Position numbers and translations under genes: made by a program
Shown: one piece after another, positions 1 to 8,133 of the stretch
Position numbering within the stretch: the stretch's first letter is position 1
Layout: the number at the start of each line of letters is the position of its first letter
IMG/VR virus record: IMGVR_UViG_3300037189_015020
Location: 1 to 39,025 of that record
Length of the DNA stretch: 39,025 nucleotides
From: a virus
Direction: 5' to 3' (one strand)
The notes under the pieces: generated by a model
Databases searched by the model: none
What the model was told of the DNA's origin: nothing
The model's input: the letters and a program-made list of their open reading frames with translations, nothing else

Positions 1-1
1 T

Positions 2-1411
2 CAAAAAGATTTAATTGAATTTCAATTAAAATTTACTGATAGTAATATTAAAAATAGTAATAAATCACTTAATTCTTTATTAGTTTACTTTAGAAATATT
101 ACAGATATAGATGTAAAAAATAGTTATATTCATGTTTATCGTGAATCTAGTGTACTTATTAATTTATTGCCTTCAGTTACTAATTTTTCATTTTGTATTA
201 TTAGAAATGGTGTAATTATTTACTATTTTAAAATTAATTCTGAAATATTTTTAAGAGATCAAGTTTTAACATGTCTTGATGAAAATAATCCTTCATCATT
301 GTTAAATTATTTTAGAGATCCTTCTTTTTTCAAAGAAGAAATAGAAAATGGTTCAATTTTTAATAATTGTTGCATTGATATATACTCTGAAAAAAATGAT
401 TTGCCAATATTAAGTTTTGAATTTTCTGTAGAAAATTATGTAAATTATATTCATGAATATAATTTTACTAATAAAATTAATTTTGATTATTTTACTATAG
501 ATATAAATGACCAAAGAATATTTCAAAATTATGTAACTGTTATATCTTATAGAAATTTAATTCAAAATGAAACTATTGTAATTACAAAGACAAATTTGAA
601 TTCTAAATTTGATAAATATGTAAATGTTTCTAGCAATTTTAAAGAACATATAAATAAAATTACTAAACTACAAAATTTAGATAGTGTAAAGTTATTAAAT
701 GTATTGTTTAAAACTGGTAATATAAATGCAAATTCTAGTGAATATCATAAATTAGTTAAATATTTGTCTGAAAACGATAATACTAATAAATATAAAAGTA
801 ATGATTTATTATTTTTATATGAAAAAATAGATAAAAAAAACTTTAATTATGATGGATTAGTTTCAGCATCGTATTTAAATGAAATGTTATTTTATCTATG
901 GTATTTTGGTATTGATATTTTAATAGCTACTTATAAACTTCATGTTACAGCTAGTACATATTTAATTAAAGGTTTATCTTATTTTTATGATTTAAAACTC
1001 ACTAAAGTATCAGATAAAGTATTAGTTAAAAATGGTGATATTATTATTTTCACAAGAGAAAATAAAAAAATACCAAGTTTAAATATTTGTAATCCTTATA
1101 AAGTTATTAATATTTTGAATGTAAACAATGCAACTAGAGTAATATTAGTTGATGAAAAAGGTATAGAGTATTTAACAGAATTAAAAAATTATAAAATAGT
1201 AAATAATGAACAAAGTTTATTTAAAAATACTAAGCAGACATCCTTCTCACCGATCGTTAAGAAATTTGAAAAGAATTCAAACAACAAATCAAACAAAAAT
1301 GACCTCATTTTTGGCGAAAACGGGATCGATTTCAATTTCCCAAGGCCGCAACTTAGACACGTCGATGGACGCTTCAATGAATTACGTGAAGCAGCAGCAA
1401 ACATCCCTTAA
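2..1411 (+). CDS. Hypothetical protein, 5' end outside window
   Basis: The reading frame is open from base 2 with no stop before the TAA at 1409-1411, so the gene starts left of the window; a TTG at 167 is only an internal codon that could be mistaken for a start. At least 469 residues are visible. I recognise no family. The protein is rich in N, I, Y, F and K. Its middle has a hydrophobic helical stretch (around bases 860-990). It is followed by a beta-rich segment with a GDIIIF turn (near 1034), which could be an SH3-like domain. The last 60 residues are polar and then end in a segment rich in R, E and A. The last 113 bases are also open in the frame of the next gene and have about twice the GC of the body of the gene. 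It may belong to the amidoligase operon because it overlaps it, but a role cannot be assigned. Confidence 0.75.
   Translation, partial: QKDLIEFQLKFTDSNIKNSNKSLNSLLVYFRNITDIDVKNSYIHVYRESSVLINLLPSVTNFSFCIIRNGVIIYYFKINSEIFLRDQVLTCLDENNPSSLLNYFRDPSFFKEEIENGSIFNNCCIDIYSEKNDLPILSFEFSVENYVNYIHEYNFTNKINFDYFTIDINDQRIFQNYVTVISYRNLIQNETIVITKTNLNSKFDKYVNVSSNFKEHINKITKLQNLDSVKLLNVLFKTGNINANSSEYHKLVKYLSENDNTNKYKSNDLLFLYEKIDKKNFNYDGLVSASYLNEMLFYLWYFGIDILIATYKLHVTASTYLIKGLSYFYDLKLTKVSDKVLVKNGDIIIFTRENKKIPSLNICNPYKVINILNVNNATRVILVDEKGIEYLTELKNYKIVNNEQSLFKNTKQTSFSPIVKKFEKNSNNKSNKNDLIFGENGIDFNFPRPQLRHVDGRFNELREAAANIP
1299..1411 (+). other. Dual-coding overlap of two genes
   Basis: The end of the first gene (frame ending at 1411) and the N-terminus of the ATP-grasp gene (ATG 1299) are read from the same bases in different frames. 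By hand count GC is about 46% in 1301-1410, against about 20% just upstream. About 22 of 37 third positions in the ATP-grasp frame and about 16 of 36 in the upstream frame are G or C, whereas neighbouring codons nearly always end in A or T. That pattern is expected when neither frame can choose synonymous codons freely. A transferred fragment is the other explanation. Confidence 0.5.
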
Positions 1412-2219
1412 TAATGATACATTATTAATTGTGAGATTTGGTTCAAGTACAACTACTGAACAAATTTTAAATGCTAGAAGAGCAGAATTAAAAAATAAAG
1501 GTAAGTCTAAAGGTAAGTTAAATTACGATAAGATGAACGTTATTGAGCTTAATTCTGTTGAAGGTATTAAGAACTCTTCAGACAAGTTGTTAATGAAACG
1601 TGCTTTTGCAAAAGCTGGTGTTAAAACTGCTACATGGTACACTACTTCTGATGGTAAAACATTTTATCAAAGTGAAGATAAATCTAAAAGTGTAAATATT
1701 AATGATTTGGAATATCCTATTGTTTTAAAAAGTAGAACAGGTTCAAGAGGACGAGGTAATACTTTATGTAAAACAAAAGAAGAATTAGTAGCTGCTATGA
1801 GTGGTAAAACATTATCTAATTATATATTAGAGAAGTATTACGCTTATAACAAAGAATATAGAATTCACGCTAATTTAAACGGGTATTTTTATACTTGTAG
1901 AAAAGTTTTGAAATCTGATACTCCTGAAGATAAAAGATGGTTTAGAAATGATTCTAATTCATCTTGGTTAATTGAGGAAAATGAAGGTTTTGAAAAACCT
2001 AGATCTTTTGACGCAATTGTAAATGATTGTGTTAATGCTCTTAAACATCTAAAGCTAGATTTTGCTGCTTTTGATATTAGAGTGCAATCATCTAAAGATA
2101 AAAAAGGAAGAAATAGAGAATTTGAAGATTACATTCTTATTGAATCTAATTCAGCTCCTTCTTTTGGTGATAGAACAGCACAAGAGTATGAAAAAATGAT
2201 TACATCATTGGTAAAATGA
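1299..2219 (+). CDS. ATP-grasp ligase (RimK-like)
   Basis: Predicted ATP-dependent carboxylate-amine ligase, which activates a carboxylate as acyl phosphate and joins it to an amine. Numbered from the ATG at 1299 (306 aa), the ATP-grasp landmarks are: lysine in the SSDKLLMKRAF helix (near 95-105); YPIVLKSRTGSRGRGNT with the nucleotide-binding lysine near 144 and a glycine-rich loop; the LEKYYAYNKEYRIH strand with Glu near 178; the AAFDIR strand (Asp near 259); and LIESNSAPSF, the E-x-N metal site (282, 284). The start is uncertain. The frame is open from ATG 1206, and ATGs at 1365 and 1377 would also keep the whole ligase fold (IVRFGSS strand). I chose 1299 because the GC rise begins there, which suggests both frames are under selection. 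It shares ATGA with the next gene, so translation is probably coupled. It is the first recognisable enzyme of an amidoligase cassette. Confidence 0.85.
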   Translation: MTSFLAKTGSISISQGRNLDTSMDASMNYVKQQQTSLNNDTLLIVRFGSSTTTEQILNARRAELKNKGKSKGKLNYDKMNVIELNSVEGIKNSSDKLLMKRAFAKAGVKTATWYTTSDGKTFYQSEDKSKSVNINDLEYPIVLKSRTGSRGRGNTLCKTKEELVAAMSGKTLSNYILEKYYAYNKEYRIHANLNGYFYTCRKVLKSDTPEDKRWFRNDSNSSWLIEENEGFEKPRSFDAIVNDCVNALKHLKLDFAAFDIRVQSSKDKKGRNREFEDYILIESNSAPSFGDRTAQEYEKMITSLVK

Positions 2220-3169
2220 CAGAAGTTTTAGTAGAAGAAGAATTAAATGTAGAATTAGATAGTCTAAAAGAAAAATTCGATGAATTAATTGAGTTTAGAA
2301 AAAAACACAAAGATGATATTGTTAAACGTATAAACCAGTATAGTAATAGTTATTTTTGTAATTACCAAATAGAAGGTGATTATGATAATGAAAAAATAAT
2401 GTTTAATTTTCCAAACTATGCATGTTTTGCTTATTGCTTAACATCAACTTATATAGCTAAAAGTAAATATTATCAGCCATTTGCAAAACATTGTAAAAAT
2501 TTCAAAATGGCAATTACTATACCTAAAGTTTATAATTTAAAAAAATATTTACCTGAATCAGTAATTAAGAAATATTCAAATGAAGAATATAATTTATTAC
2601 AATATCAAAACTTAATTGATATATTAACTAACTTAGATTTAACATATCTATTAGAAGAAAATAATGAATATTGGTCATTGTATGTTGACTTTACAGATAT
2701 TAATTTTAATTACATTAAGTTTTGTTTATATATGATTCGTAGTAATTATGAATCATATATGATGAATAATGTAATTATTGAAAATAATAAATTTAAAAGT
2801 AATGACTATTTGAATATATTAAATGATTACAAAAATGAATATCCTAATGTTCATTTATTTTCTTTAATATTAATATTAAGATTTGGATTAGCTGCTTGTT
2901 ATTATGGTCATAGAATAATGGTATATGAAAGTTTTGATTTTACTAATGCTAAAATGAATTCTTTTATTGATAATTTAGTAAATAACAAAGTTGAAGGTAG
3001 TTATTTAGATCAGCATATAGATGACCATTTTAGAAGATCTCCAAATTCAAGATCTGATTATTTTTACAAAACTAGACATGATTATAAATCATCTCAATAT
3101 ATAGTTGATATTGACTTTGACAAAATAGAAAAAAAATTAAAACAATATGAAAATTTATGTAATAGGTAG
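2216..3169 (+). CDS. Hypothetical protein in amidoligase cassette
   Basis: 317 residues, no family recognised by direct reading. The ATG overlaps the stop of the ATP-grasp gene as ATGA, and its TAG stop lies 23 bases inside the next gene, so it is an integral operon member. The N-terminus is an acidic then basic helix (residues 1-45). Around residues 160-185 there is a beta strand (LYVDFTDINF) followed by a helix (KFCLYMIRSN). This resembles, in spacing and hydrophobic pattern, the HVHVGNFNF-helix region of the amidoligase at 6758-8131 and a similar segment in the unknown gene at 4182-5039. It lacks the catalytic residues of that family. It may be a non-catalytic structural partner or decayed paralogue; that is inference only. 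Confidence 0.7.
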   Translation: MTEVLVEEELNVELDSLKEKFDELIEFRKKHKDDIVKRINQYSNSYFCNYQIEGDYDNEKIMFNFPNYACFAYCLTSTYIAKSKYYQPFAKHCKNFKMAITIPKVYNLKKYLPESVIKKYSNEEYNLLQYQNLIDILTNLDLTYLLEENNEYWSLYVDFTDINFNYIKFCLYMIRSNYESYMMNNVIIENNKFKSNDYLNILNDYKNEYPNVHLFSLILILRFGLAACYYGHRIMVYESFDFTNAKMNSFIDNLVNNKVEGSYLDQHIDDHFRRSPNSRSDYFYKTRHDYKSSQYIVDIDFDKIEKKLKQYENLCNR

Positions 3170-3788
3170 CTCAATAGGTTACGCAAGATGGATGTTAGAT
3201 GTATTAAATGCTACACTAACAGATAAAATGGAAGATTCAGACCTAGTTGTACTTACTGGCGGTGCTGATATTGATCCTATGTTTTATGGCGAAAACAAAG
3301 GTAAATATACAAGTACATATGCACAAAGAGATGATTATGAATTTGCTGAAATTAATAAAGCTATCGATTTAAATAAAAAAATAGTTGGTATTTGCAGAGG
3401 TATGCAATGGTTAACTATCATCAATGGTGGTAAACTAATTCAGCATATTAATCATCCTGGTAGTCATAAAATTAAGTTATACAATAATAATGAAGTAATA
3501 GTTAATTCTATGCATCATCAAATGTGTTTTCCTTATGATATAACTACTAAATATAAGATTTTAGGGTTTACAGATAACATATCTAATGTTCACTTAAATG
3601 GTGACAATAAGAATGTTGAATTACCTAATAATTTTGTAGAACCAGAAATTATATTATTTAACGATAATCATTTAGGTTATCAATATCACCCAGAAGCTAT
3701 GAGCATGAACTCAGAAGGTATGCAAGCTACTGTTGATATATTTTTAAAATTTATGAACAATAAATTAGTAGAAGAAGTATATGAATAA
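3147..3788 (+). CDS. Class I glutamine amidotransferase-like hydrolase
   Basis: A 213-residue protein of the peptidase C26 / gamma-glutamyl hydrolase type (related to PuuD and other class I amidotransferases). The full triad is visible: nucleophile Cys83 in the elbow GICRGMQ, and His181 and Glu183 in YQYHPEAM. Other family marks are LTGGADIDPMFYGE (residues 36-49) with the conserved GG, and SMHHQMC near 121-127. Enzymes of this family hydrolyse gamma-glutamyl amide bonds or release ammonia from glutamine. Here it stands alone without a synthetase domain, next to a gamma-glutamylcyclotransferase, which favours cleavage of a gamma-glutamyl product or intermediate. The ATG lies 23 bases inside the preceding gene and the stop overlaps the next start. 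Family certain; substrate unknown. Confidence 0.9.
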   Translation: MKIYVIGSSIGYARWMLDVLNATLTDKMEDSDLVVLTGGADIDPMFYGENKGKYTSTYAQRDDYEFAEINKAIDLNKKIVGICRGMQWLTIINGGKLIQHINHPGSHKIKLYNNNEVIVNSMHHQMCFPYDITTKYKILGFTDNISNVHLNGDNKNVELPNNFVEPEIILFNDNHLGYQYHPEAMSMNSEGMQATVDIFLKFMNNKLVEEVYE

Positions 3789-4182
3789 ACATTATGTATT
3801 TGTCTATGGTACATTGCTTTCAGATTTACCAAATAATTATTTACTTAAAACAAGTAAATTAATTGGAGAAGCAAAAACTGTAGAAAAATTCAAATTACAA
3901 CATGATTGGATTCCTTTTCTTAACACTGAAAAAAAGGAACAATACATTAAAGGTGAAGTTTACGAAGTTAGTGATAACGTATTAGAAAGTTTAGATAGAT
4001 TAGAAGGTTACAGTGATGATAGACCTAAAAATTTAAACATGTATAATAGAGAAATTATCGAAGTTAAATGTGATAATCAAACACTTGAATGTTTTGTTTA
4101 TACAAATAATAATTTTGGTAAAGAAAACGTTCCTAATGGAGATTATAAAAAATTATATTTAAATAAGTTAAAATATCAATAA
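3781..4182 (+). CDS. Gamma-glutamylcyclotransferase-like protein
   Basis: 133 residues, the usual size of a single-domain GGCT / AIG2-like protein. The signature VYGTLL (residues 8-13) forms the phosphate-like binding loop, and Glu75 in DRLEGY is the expected catalytic base. The family cyclises gamma-glutamyl groups, releasing 5-oxoproline and a free amine; GGACT relatives do this on gamma-glutamyl-amine cross-links. It starts 8 bases before the end of the amidotransferase-like gene and ends by sharing one base with the next ATG (TAATG). In this cassette it probably removes or edits gamma-glutamyl groups formed by the ligases. The exact substrate is unknown. Confidence 0.88.
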   Translation: MNKHYVFVYGTLLSDLPNNYLLKTSKLIGEAKTVEKFKLQHDWIPFLNTEKKEQYIKGEVYEVSDNVLESLDRLEGYSDDRPKNLNMYNREIIEVKCDNQTLECFVYTNNNFGKENVPNGDYKKLYLNKLKYQ

Positions 4183-5039
4183 TGAAAGTAAAAAATTATA
4201 AAAGTTTAAGTTATACTATTTCTGATTACGTACTAACTTTTTATAACCAAAACAATAGTGTTTATGAAACTAAAGTTTTAGATCAATGTCATTCTTCAGT
4301 AAGATCAACTAGTTATTCAAAAATAAAAGTTGATTTTCGTATTGAATGTGAACAAGATGAATTAGAAAGAATAGAATCATATATTCAATACATTAATGAT
4401 TTAGGATTTCCTATATCTTATAAAATAATTAATCATGATGAAGAAACACATGGTATTGAAATAACTATGGAATATAAAGATTATACATCATCTAAATCAT
4501 TATATTTTGCATATGTATTAATTAGAAATATTGCTAAACTTAATGTTTTTGTAGAAGTATTAGTTAATATTCTTGAAAACTATAATAAGTTTAGATTTAA
4601 ATCTTTACCTTTGTTTGCTACTATAAATTATTTAATTTATTTTAATAATCTTCAATATAAAAATAATTTTGGTGGTAATAGTATAGCTAGTTCAGGTTAT
4701 ATGAATCCTTCAGTAGTAAGACCTACTACATCTTATTTAAGTGATAAAAATACAGAAATAATTAATAAAATATCTAATTATTCTAGTAGAGGTAGGCTAT
4801 TATGTATTGTTTTACCAATTAAATTAGAAGATTTAGTTAAATTGTATAATGCAGATACAAAAGTATTAGATGCTTTATTTATCAGAGAAGGTGAAATAGT
4901 AGGTTATGAAAATAGTATGAATAGTAATACTTTTTCATCAGTAGATGAATCAAAACATAAAGTTGTATTACAAGCAATTAAATCAACTAAATTAAGTGAT
5001 ATTTTTAACTATATAAAAGAATATAACAAAGTATATTAA
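4182..5039 (+). CDS. Hypothetical protein in amidoligase cassette
   Basis: 285 residues, no family recognised. The start is fixed by a TAATG junction with the cyclotransferase gene, and only one base separates its stop from the next ATG, so it belongs to the operon. Around residues 85-120 a strand (IEITMEYKDY) and a helix (LYFAYVLIRN) parallel the strand-helix unit in the unknown protein at 2216-3169 and, more loosely, the HVHV strand and following helix of the amidoligase at 6758-8131. The second half contains a serine- and glycine-rich stretch (near residues 160-195). No catalytic motif, signal peptide or convincing membrane segment is seen. A structural partner of the ligases is a reasonable guess, no more. 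Confidence 0.7.
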   Translation: MKVKNYKSLSYTISDYVLTFYNQNNSVYETKVLDQCHSSVRSTSYSKIKVDFRIECEQDELERIESYIQYINDLGFPISYKIINHDEETHGIEITMEYKDYTSSKSLYFAYVLIRNIAKLNVFVEVLVNILENYNKFRFKSLPLFATINYLIYFNNLQYKNNFGGNSIASSGYMNPSVVRPTTSYLSDKNTEIINKISNYSSRGRLLCIVLPIKLEDLVKLYNADTKVLDALFIREGEIVGYENSMNSNTFSSVDESKHKVVLQAIKSTKLSDIFNYIKEYNKVY

Positions 5040-5040
5040 T

Positions 5041-6771
5041 ATGTGTGGATTATACGGTTACTCCAAAGGAGATAAAACATTATTTAATAGTGATAAATTC
5101 ACTATACTCAGTATGCAAAATATGACTAGGGGAGAAGACTCTACTGGTTTGTATTTTGAAAATCAAAAACAATATAAATTGTTTAAAGATGCTGTTAGAG
5201 CAGATATATTTATAGCTGCTGAATATCAAGACATTAAACATTTTGTAAAATCAGCTAATGTAACAATAGCAATAGGTCATAATAGAGCTAAAACAGTAGG
5301 TGCAGCAACATTAGAAAATGCGCATCCATTTATTGTTAAAGGTGACAGAACAATAGTTTTAGCACATAATGGTACATTAAAAAATCATGAATTTGTAAAA
5401 GGTAAATATGATAAAATAAAAACTGTAAAATTAGATGTTGATTCTCAGTTATTTGTAAATTATTTTGCTAATTATAATGACTTTGATATTTTAAAACGTT
5501 ATGATGGTGCAGCTGCATTACTTTGGAAGAATGTAGATACAAATGATTTATATGCTTATAGAGATTCTGAAAGACCATTGCATTATGGTTATATAAATGA
5601 TAATATTTATATATCATCAGAAGCTTCTGCTTTACAAGTTATAGGTGCTACAAGAGTTACTCAATTTGAAGAAAGAAAAGTATATACTATTAGCGGTGGT
5701 ATAATTACTAATATTTCTGAAAAAATAGAGAAAGATTTGTTTGTTATTCCAACAACTACAAGAACAACAACTACTTATACTGCTAAGAAGAATACTTCAG
5801 TTTATCCTGCTTATACAAATAAACAGTTAAAAGCTGCGTGGAATAAATTTAAAAAGAATGAGTTAAAATATACAGTATCTTTAAATACTTATGTTAAATC
5901 TTCAATTTCTAAAAAAGAAAATGACAACATTTTAATATTTAAATGTCAAGACTCATTATCTGAAATGATGATTGATATAGATAATTTCTATGATGTAGAT
6001 TTTTCTAAATTTGTTACTGAAAAACAAAAAACTGATAAGTTTTTATTTATTAAAACAGTAATTAAGAATAAATCTAACACTAAAGATCTGGATATTGTAT
6101 TTGAGAATCCTATAAATTTTAAGGTTGGAGATTTAGGCACTATTGAGGAGGATAGTGATAACCCAAATCTCCCTATACGATTTCGCCCAGATGGAGATGG
6201 AGAAAGAAGAGACGGATGCATTTATTGTAAAGGTAATCCTAGTATTCATTTTTGTAATGCTAGTAGCTGCAAGTATAGCTTACAATTTACCTTAGACAAT
6301 GATGACGAAGATAAAATTACTCAAATCAATGTAATTACTTATAGTAACACAAATACAGCTAACTGTACAAATATGGATTGTGAAAATGGATATGATTATG
6401 TTAGAGAAACAATTTGTCCAGAATGTTTAGGTGTATCTAATAATATACCAAGCATTAAACAAGAAGATACACATGAAGAAAATGAAATAGGATCTAAGTA
6501 TGAAGAATTTTTAGACTTTGTTGATAATATATTTAACAATTATAAAAGTGAACTTAAATCATCAACTTATGAAAGTTACGAAGAATTTAAAATGCATACA
6601 GAAGATCTTACTTTAAGCTTTAAAGTTGTTGTAAATGATATAGTTGAATTATGTGATACACTTACTTCTTCTGAGTATAAAATATTAACAGTTGAAGAAA
6701 TGTGTAATATTGATGATTACAGTGAATATTTTCAAAAACAATTAAAATATGTAACAAATGAAGATAACTAA
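5041..6771 (+). CDS. Class II glutamine amidotransferase with Zn-ribbon tail
   Basis: 576 residues. The N-terminal 220 or so are an Ntn-hydrolase amidotransferase. MCG places the nucleophile at Cys2 after Met removal. The other marks are RGEDSTG (30-36), GHNRAKTVG with Arg82, the oxyanion-hole AHNGTL (109-112), DVDSQ (132-136), and DGAAALLW followed by a YAYRDSERPL strand. These enzymes release ammonia from glutamine. No synthetase domain follows. Instead there is a threonine-rich linker, a middle region, an SH3-like-looking strand pair (FKVGDLGTIEED, from about 360), and two groups of paired cysteines (393/396 with 405/410; 442/447 with 459/462) suggesting zinc ribbons. The last 100 residues are acidic and helical. 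It lies 14 bases into the amidoligase gene, implying coupled expression; ammonia or amine supply to that ligase is the simplest role. Confidence 0.9.
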   Translation: MCGLYGYSKGDKTLFNSDKFTILSMQNMTRGEDSTGLYFENQKQYKLFKDAVRADIFIAAEYQDIKHFVKSANVTIAIGHNRAKTVGAATLENAHPFIVKGDRTIVLAHNGTLKNHEFVKGKYDKIKTVKLDVDSQLFVNYFANYNDFDILKRYDGAAALLWKNVDTNDLYAYRDSERPLHYGYINDNIYISSEASALQVIGATRVTQFEERKVYTISGGIITNISEKIEKDLFVIPTTTRTTTTYTAKKNTSVYPAYTNKQLKAAWNKFKKNELKYTVSLNTYVKSSISKKENDNILIFKCQDSLSEMMIDIDNFYDVDFSKFVTEKQKTDKFLFIKTVIKNKSNTKDLDIVFENPINFKVGDLGTIEEDSDNPNLPIRFRPDGDGERRDGCIYCKGNPSIHFCNASSCKYSLQFTLDNDDEDKITQINVITYSNTNTANCTNMDCENGYDYVRETICPECLGVSNNIPSIKQEDTHEENEIGSKYEEFLDFVDNIFNNYKSELKSSTYESYEEFKMHTEDLTLSFKVVVNDIVELCDTLTSSEYKILTVEEMCNIDDYSEYFQKQLKYVTNEDN

Positions 6772-8131
6772 TTTTTATTTGTTGAATAATGATTTTCATA
6801 AAAAACTAAAAAATACAGGATTTGTTTATTCTAGGATATACTATATGGATGAATCAGGTAAAAAAGTTTTAATATCTGATATAAATAAAGATGATGTATT
6901 TAGTAAAAAAGAAATAAACATAGAACATTTTAAAGATATTAAACATATCAATGAATTACTATGTGCATTTTCAACTAAAGATAATTGTACATATTTATTT
7001 AAATCTTTAGAAGAAGCTAATAAAAATAACTTCTTTAGAAATACAGCAGGATTAGTGACAGATAATGTTTCTTCTAATAGTAGTAAAGTAGCTATATTTA
7101 ATGAATATTTTCCAAGAGATATATTAAAAAGCTTATATAGTCCTGCTGAATTAGGTAGTAAAAGTCCAACTTTTATTGTATCAGAAGGTTTAAGATTTAC
7201 ATTTGGTGTAGAAATAGAAACAAATATTGGTTACTTACCAGAATATGTTTATTTCAAAAATAAATTAAATCTTGAATGTATTAGAGATGGATCATTACGA
7301 AACGAATTAGGTGTAGAAGAAGGTGGAGAATATGTAACAGGTGTATTAAATGGCGATTTAGGATTTTTAAATCTTAAAAAATCTTTAGCAATGATTAGTT
7401 CTCATTGTAAAATAGATAAAAAATGTGGAATACACGTTCATGTTGGTAATTTTAATTTTTCTAAACAATTTATAGTATTAGCGTATATTCTAGCACTTAA
7501 AATTGAAGATGAAATATTTATAACATTACCACCTTCAAGAAGGAATAATGAAACTTGCGGAAGACTAAAACAACAACCTTATTTAGATGTAATTAAAAAA
7601 TATAATTTAGAATATGGTTCTGAATTATGTTATAATGATTTATTTGAGGATGTAGGTAATGGTAGAAAGTTAACTGAAAAATTAAATAAAAAATATCCAC
7701 ATCCAGGTGGTAGATATACTGATAGATACAGTAGAGGTATATCTCCAGCCAATTTATATAGATATAAATGGTTAAATTTTGTGCCATCTTTATTTAATAT
7801 GAAAGGAGACCAAGAAAACCCTATACATACATTAGAATTTAGATGTCATCCTGCAAGTTTAAATTATGATAAAATTCAAAATTGGATTTTATTCTGTTTT
7901 GCTTTTTGCAATTATGTAGAAAGTAATTACAAAAATATTATAGAAGATGATAATATTACCATTGAAAAAATCTTAAATTATTCATATCCAAAAAAGGGAA
8001 AAGAGTTATCTGATTACTTTAAAGATAGAATAGAAAGATTTAAAAACGATGGTGATACAAAAGAACTTTTAGAATATAAACAAAAAACAGTTAATAAGTT
8101 TTCTAACATAAAAGAAGCTTTAAAAATATAA
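6758..8131 (+). CDS. Amidoligase (glutamine synthetase-fold COOH-NH2 ligase)
   Basis: 457 residues. The C-terminal two thirds match the putative amidoligase family (Amidoligase_2 type): FGVEIETN with metal-binding Glu152 and Glu154; RDGSL (Asp177); GGEYVTG (Glu191); GIHVHVG with His226 and His228; an arginine in RYKWLNF (335); and TLEFRCHP (Glu360, Arg362). These correspond to the ATP and metal sites of the glutamine synthetase fold, so the protein should form an amide bond between a carboxyl and an amine using ATP. The first 140 residues are a separate region I do not recognise. It sits between two class II amidotransferases and downstream of an ATP-grasp ligase, the grouping typical of predicted peptide- or surface-modifying systems. 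All the key residues appear present, so it is probably active. The acceptor and donor are unknown. Confidence 0.9.
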   Translation: MKITNFYLLNNDFHKKLKNTGFVYSRIYYMDESGKKVLISDINKDDVFSKKEINIEHFKDIKHINELLCAFSTKDNCTYLFKSLEEANKNNFFRNTAGLVTDNVSSNSSKVAIFNEYFPRDILKSLYSPAELGSKSPTFIVSEGLRFTFGVEIETNIGYLPEYVYFKNKLNLECIRDGSLRNELGVEEGGEYVTGVLNGDLGFLNLKKSLAMISSHCKIDKKCGIHVHVGNFNFSKQFIVLAYILALKIEDEIFITLPPSRRNNETCGRLKQQPYLDVIKKYNLEYGSELCYNDLFEDVGNGRKLTEKLNKKYPHPGGRYTDRYSRGISPANLYRYKWLNFVPSLFNMKGDQENPIHTLEFRCHPASLNYDKIQNWILFCFAFCNYVESNYKNIIEDDNITIEKILNYSYPKKGKELSDYFKDRIERFKNDGDTKELLEYKQKTVNKFSNIKEALKI

Positions 8132-8133
8132 CA

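Noticed and set aside
167-169. TTG as the start of the first gene.
   Set aside because: The frame is open through to base 2 with protein-like composition, so the gene begins outside the window.
1189-1404. Antisense open frame of 71 codons over the end of the first gene.
   Set aside because: It opposes all neighbours and has no motif; it is a by-product of the GC-richer overlap.
6121-6240. GC-rich patch (about 42%) inside the zinc-ribbon amidotransferase, with an antisense open frame over it.
   Set aside because: Third codon positions of the amidotransferase frame stay mostly A or T here; the GC comes from a Gly/Asp/Pro/Arg-rich segment. Unlike 1299-1411, no second coding frame is needed.
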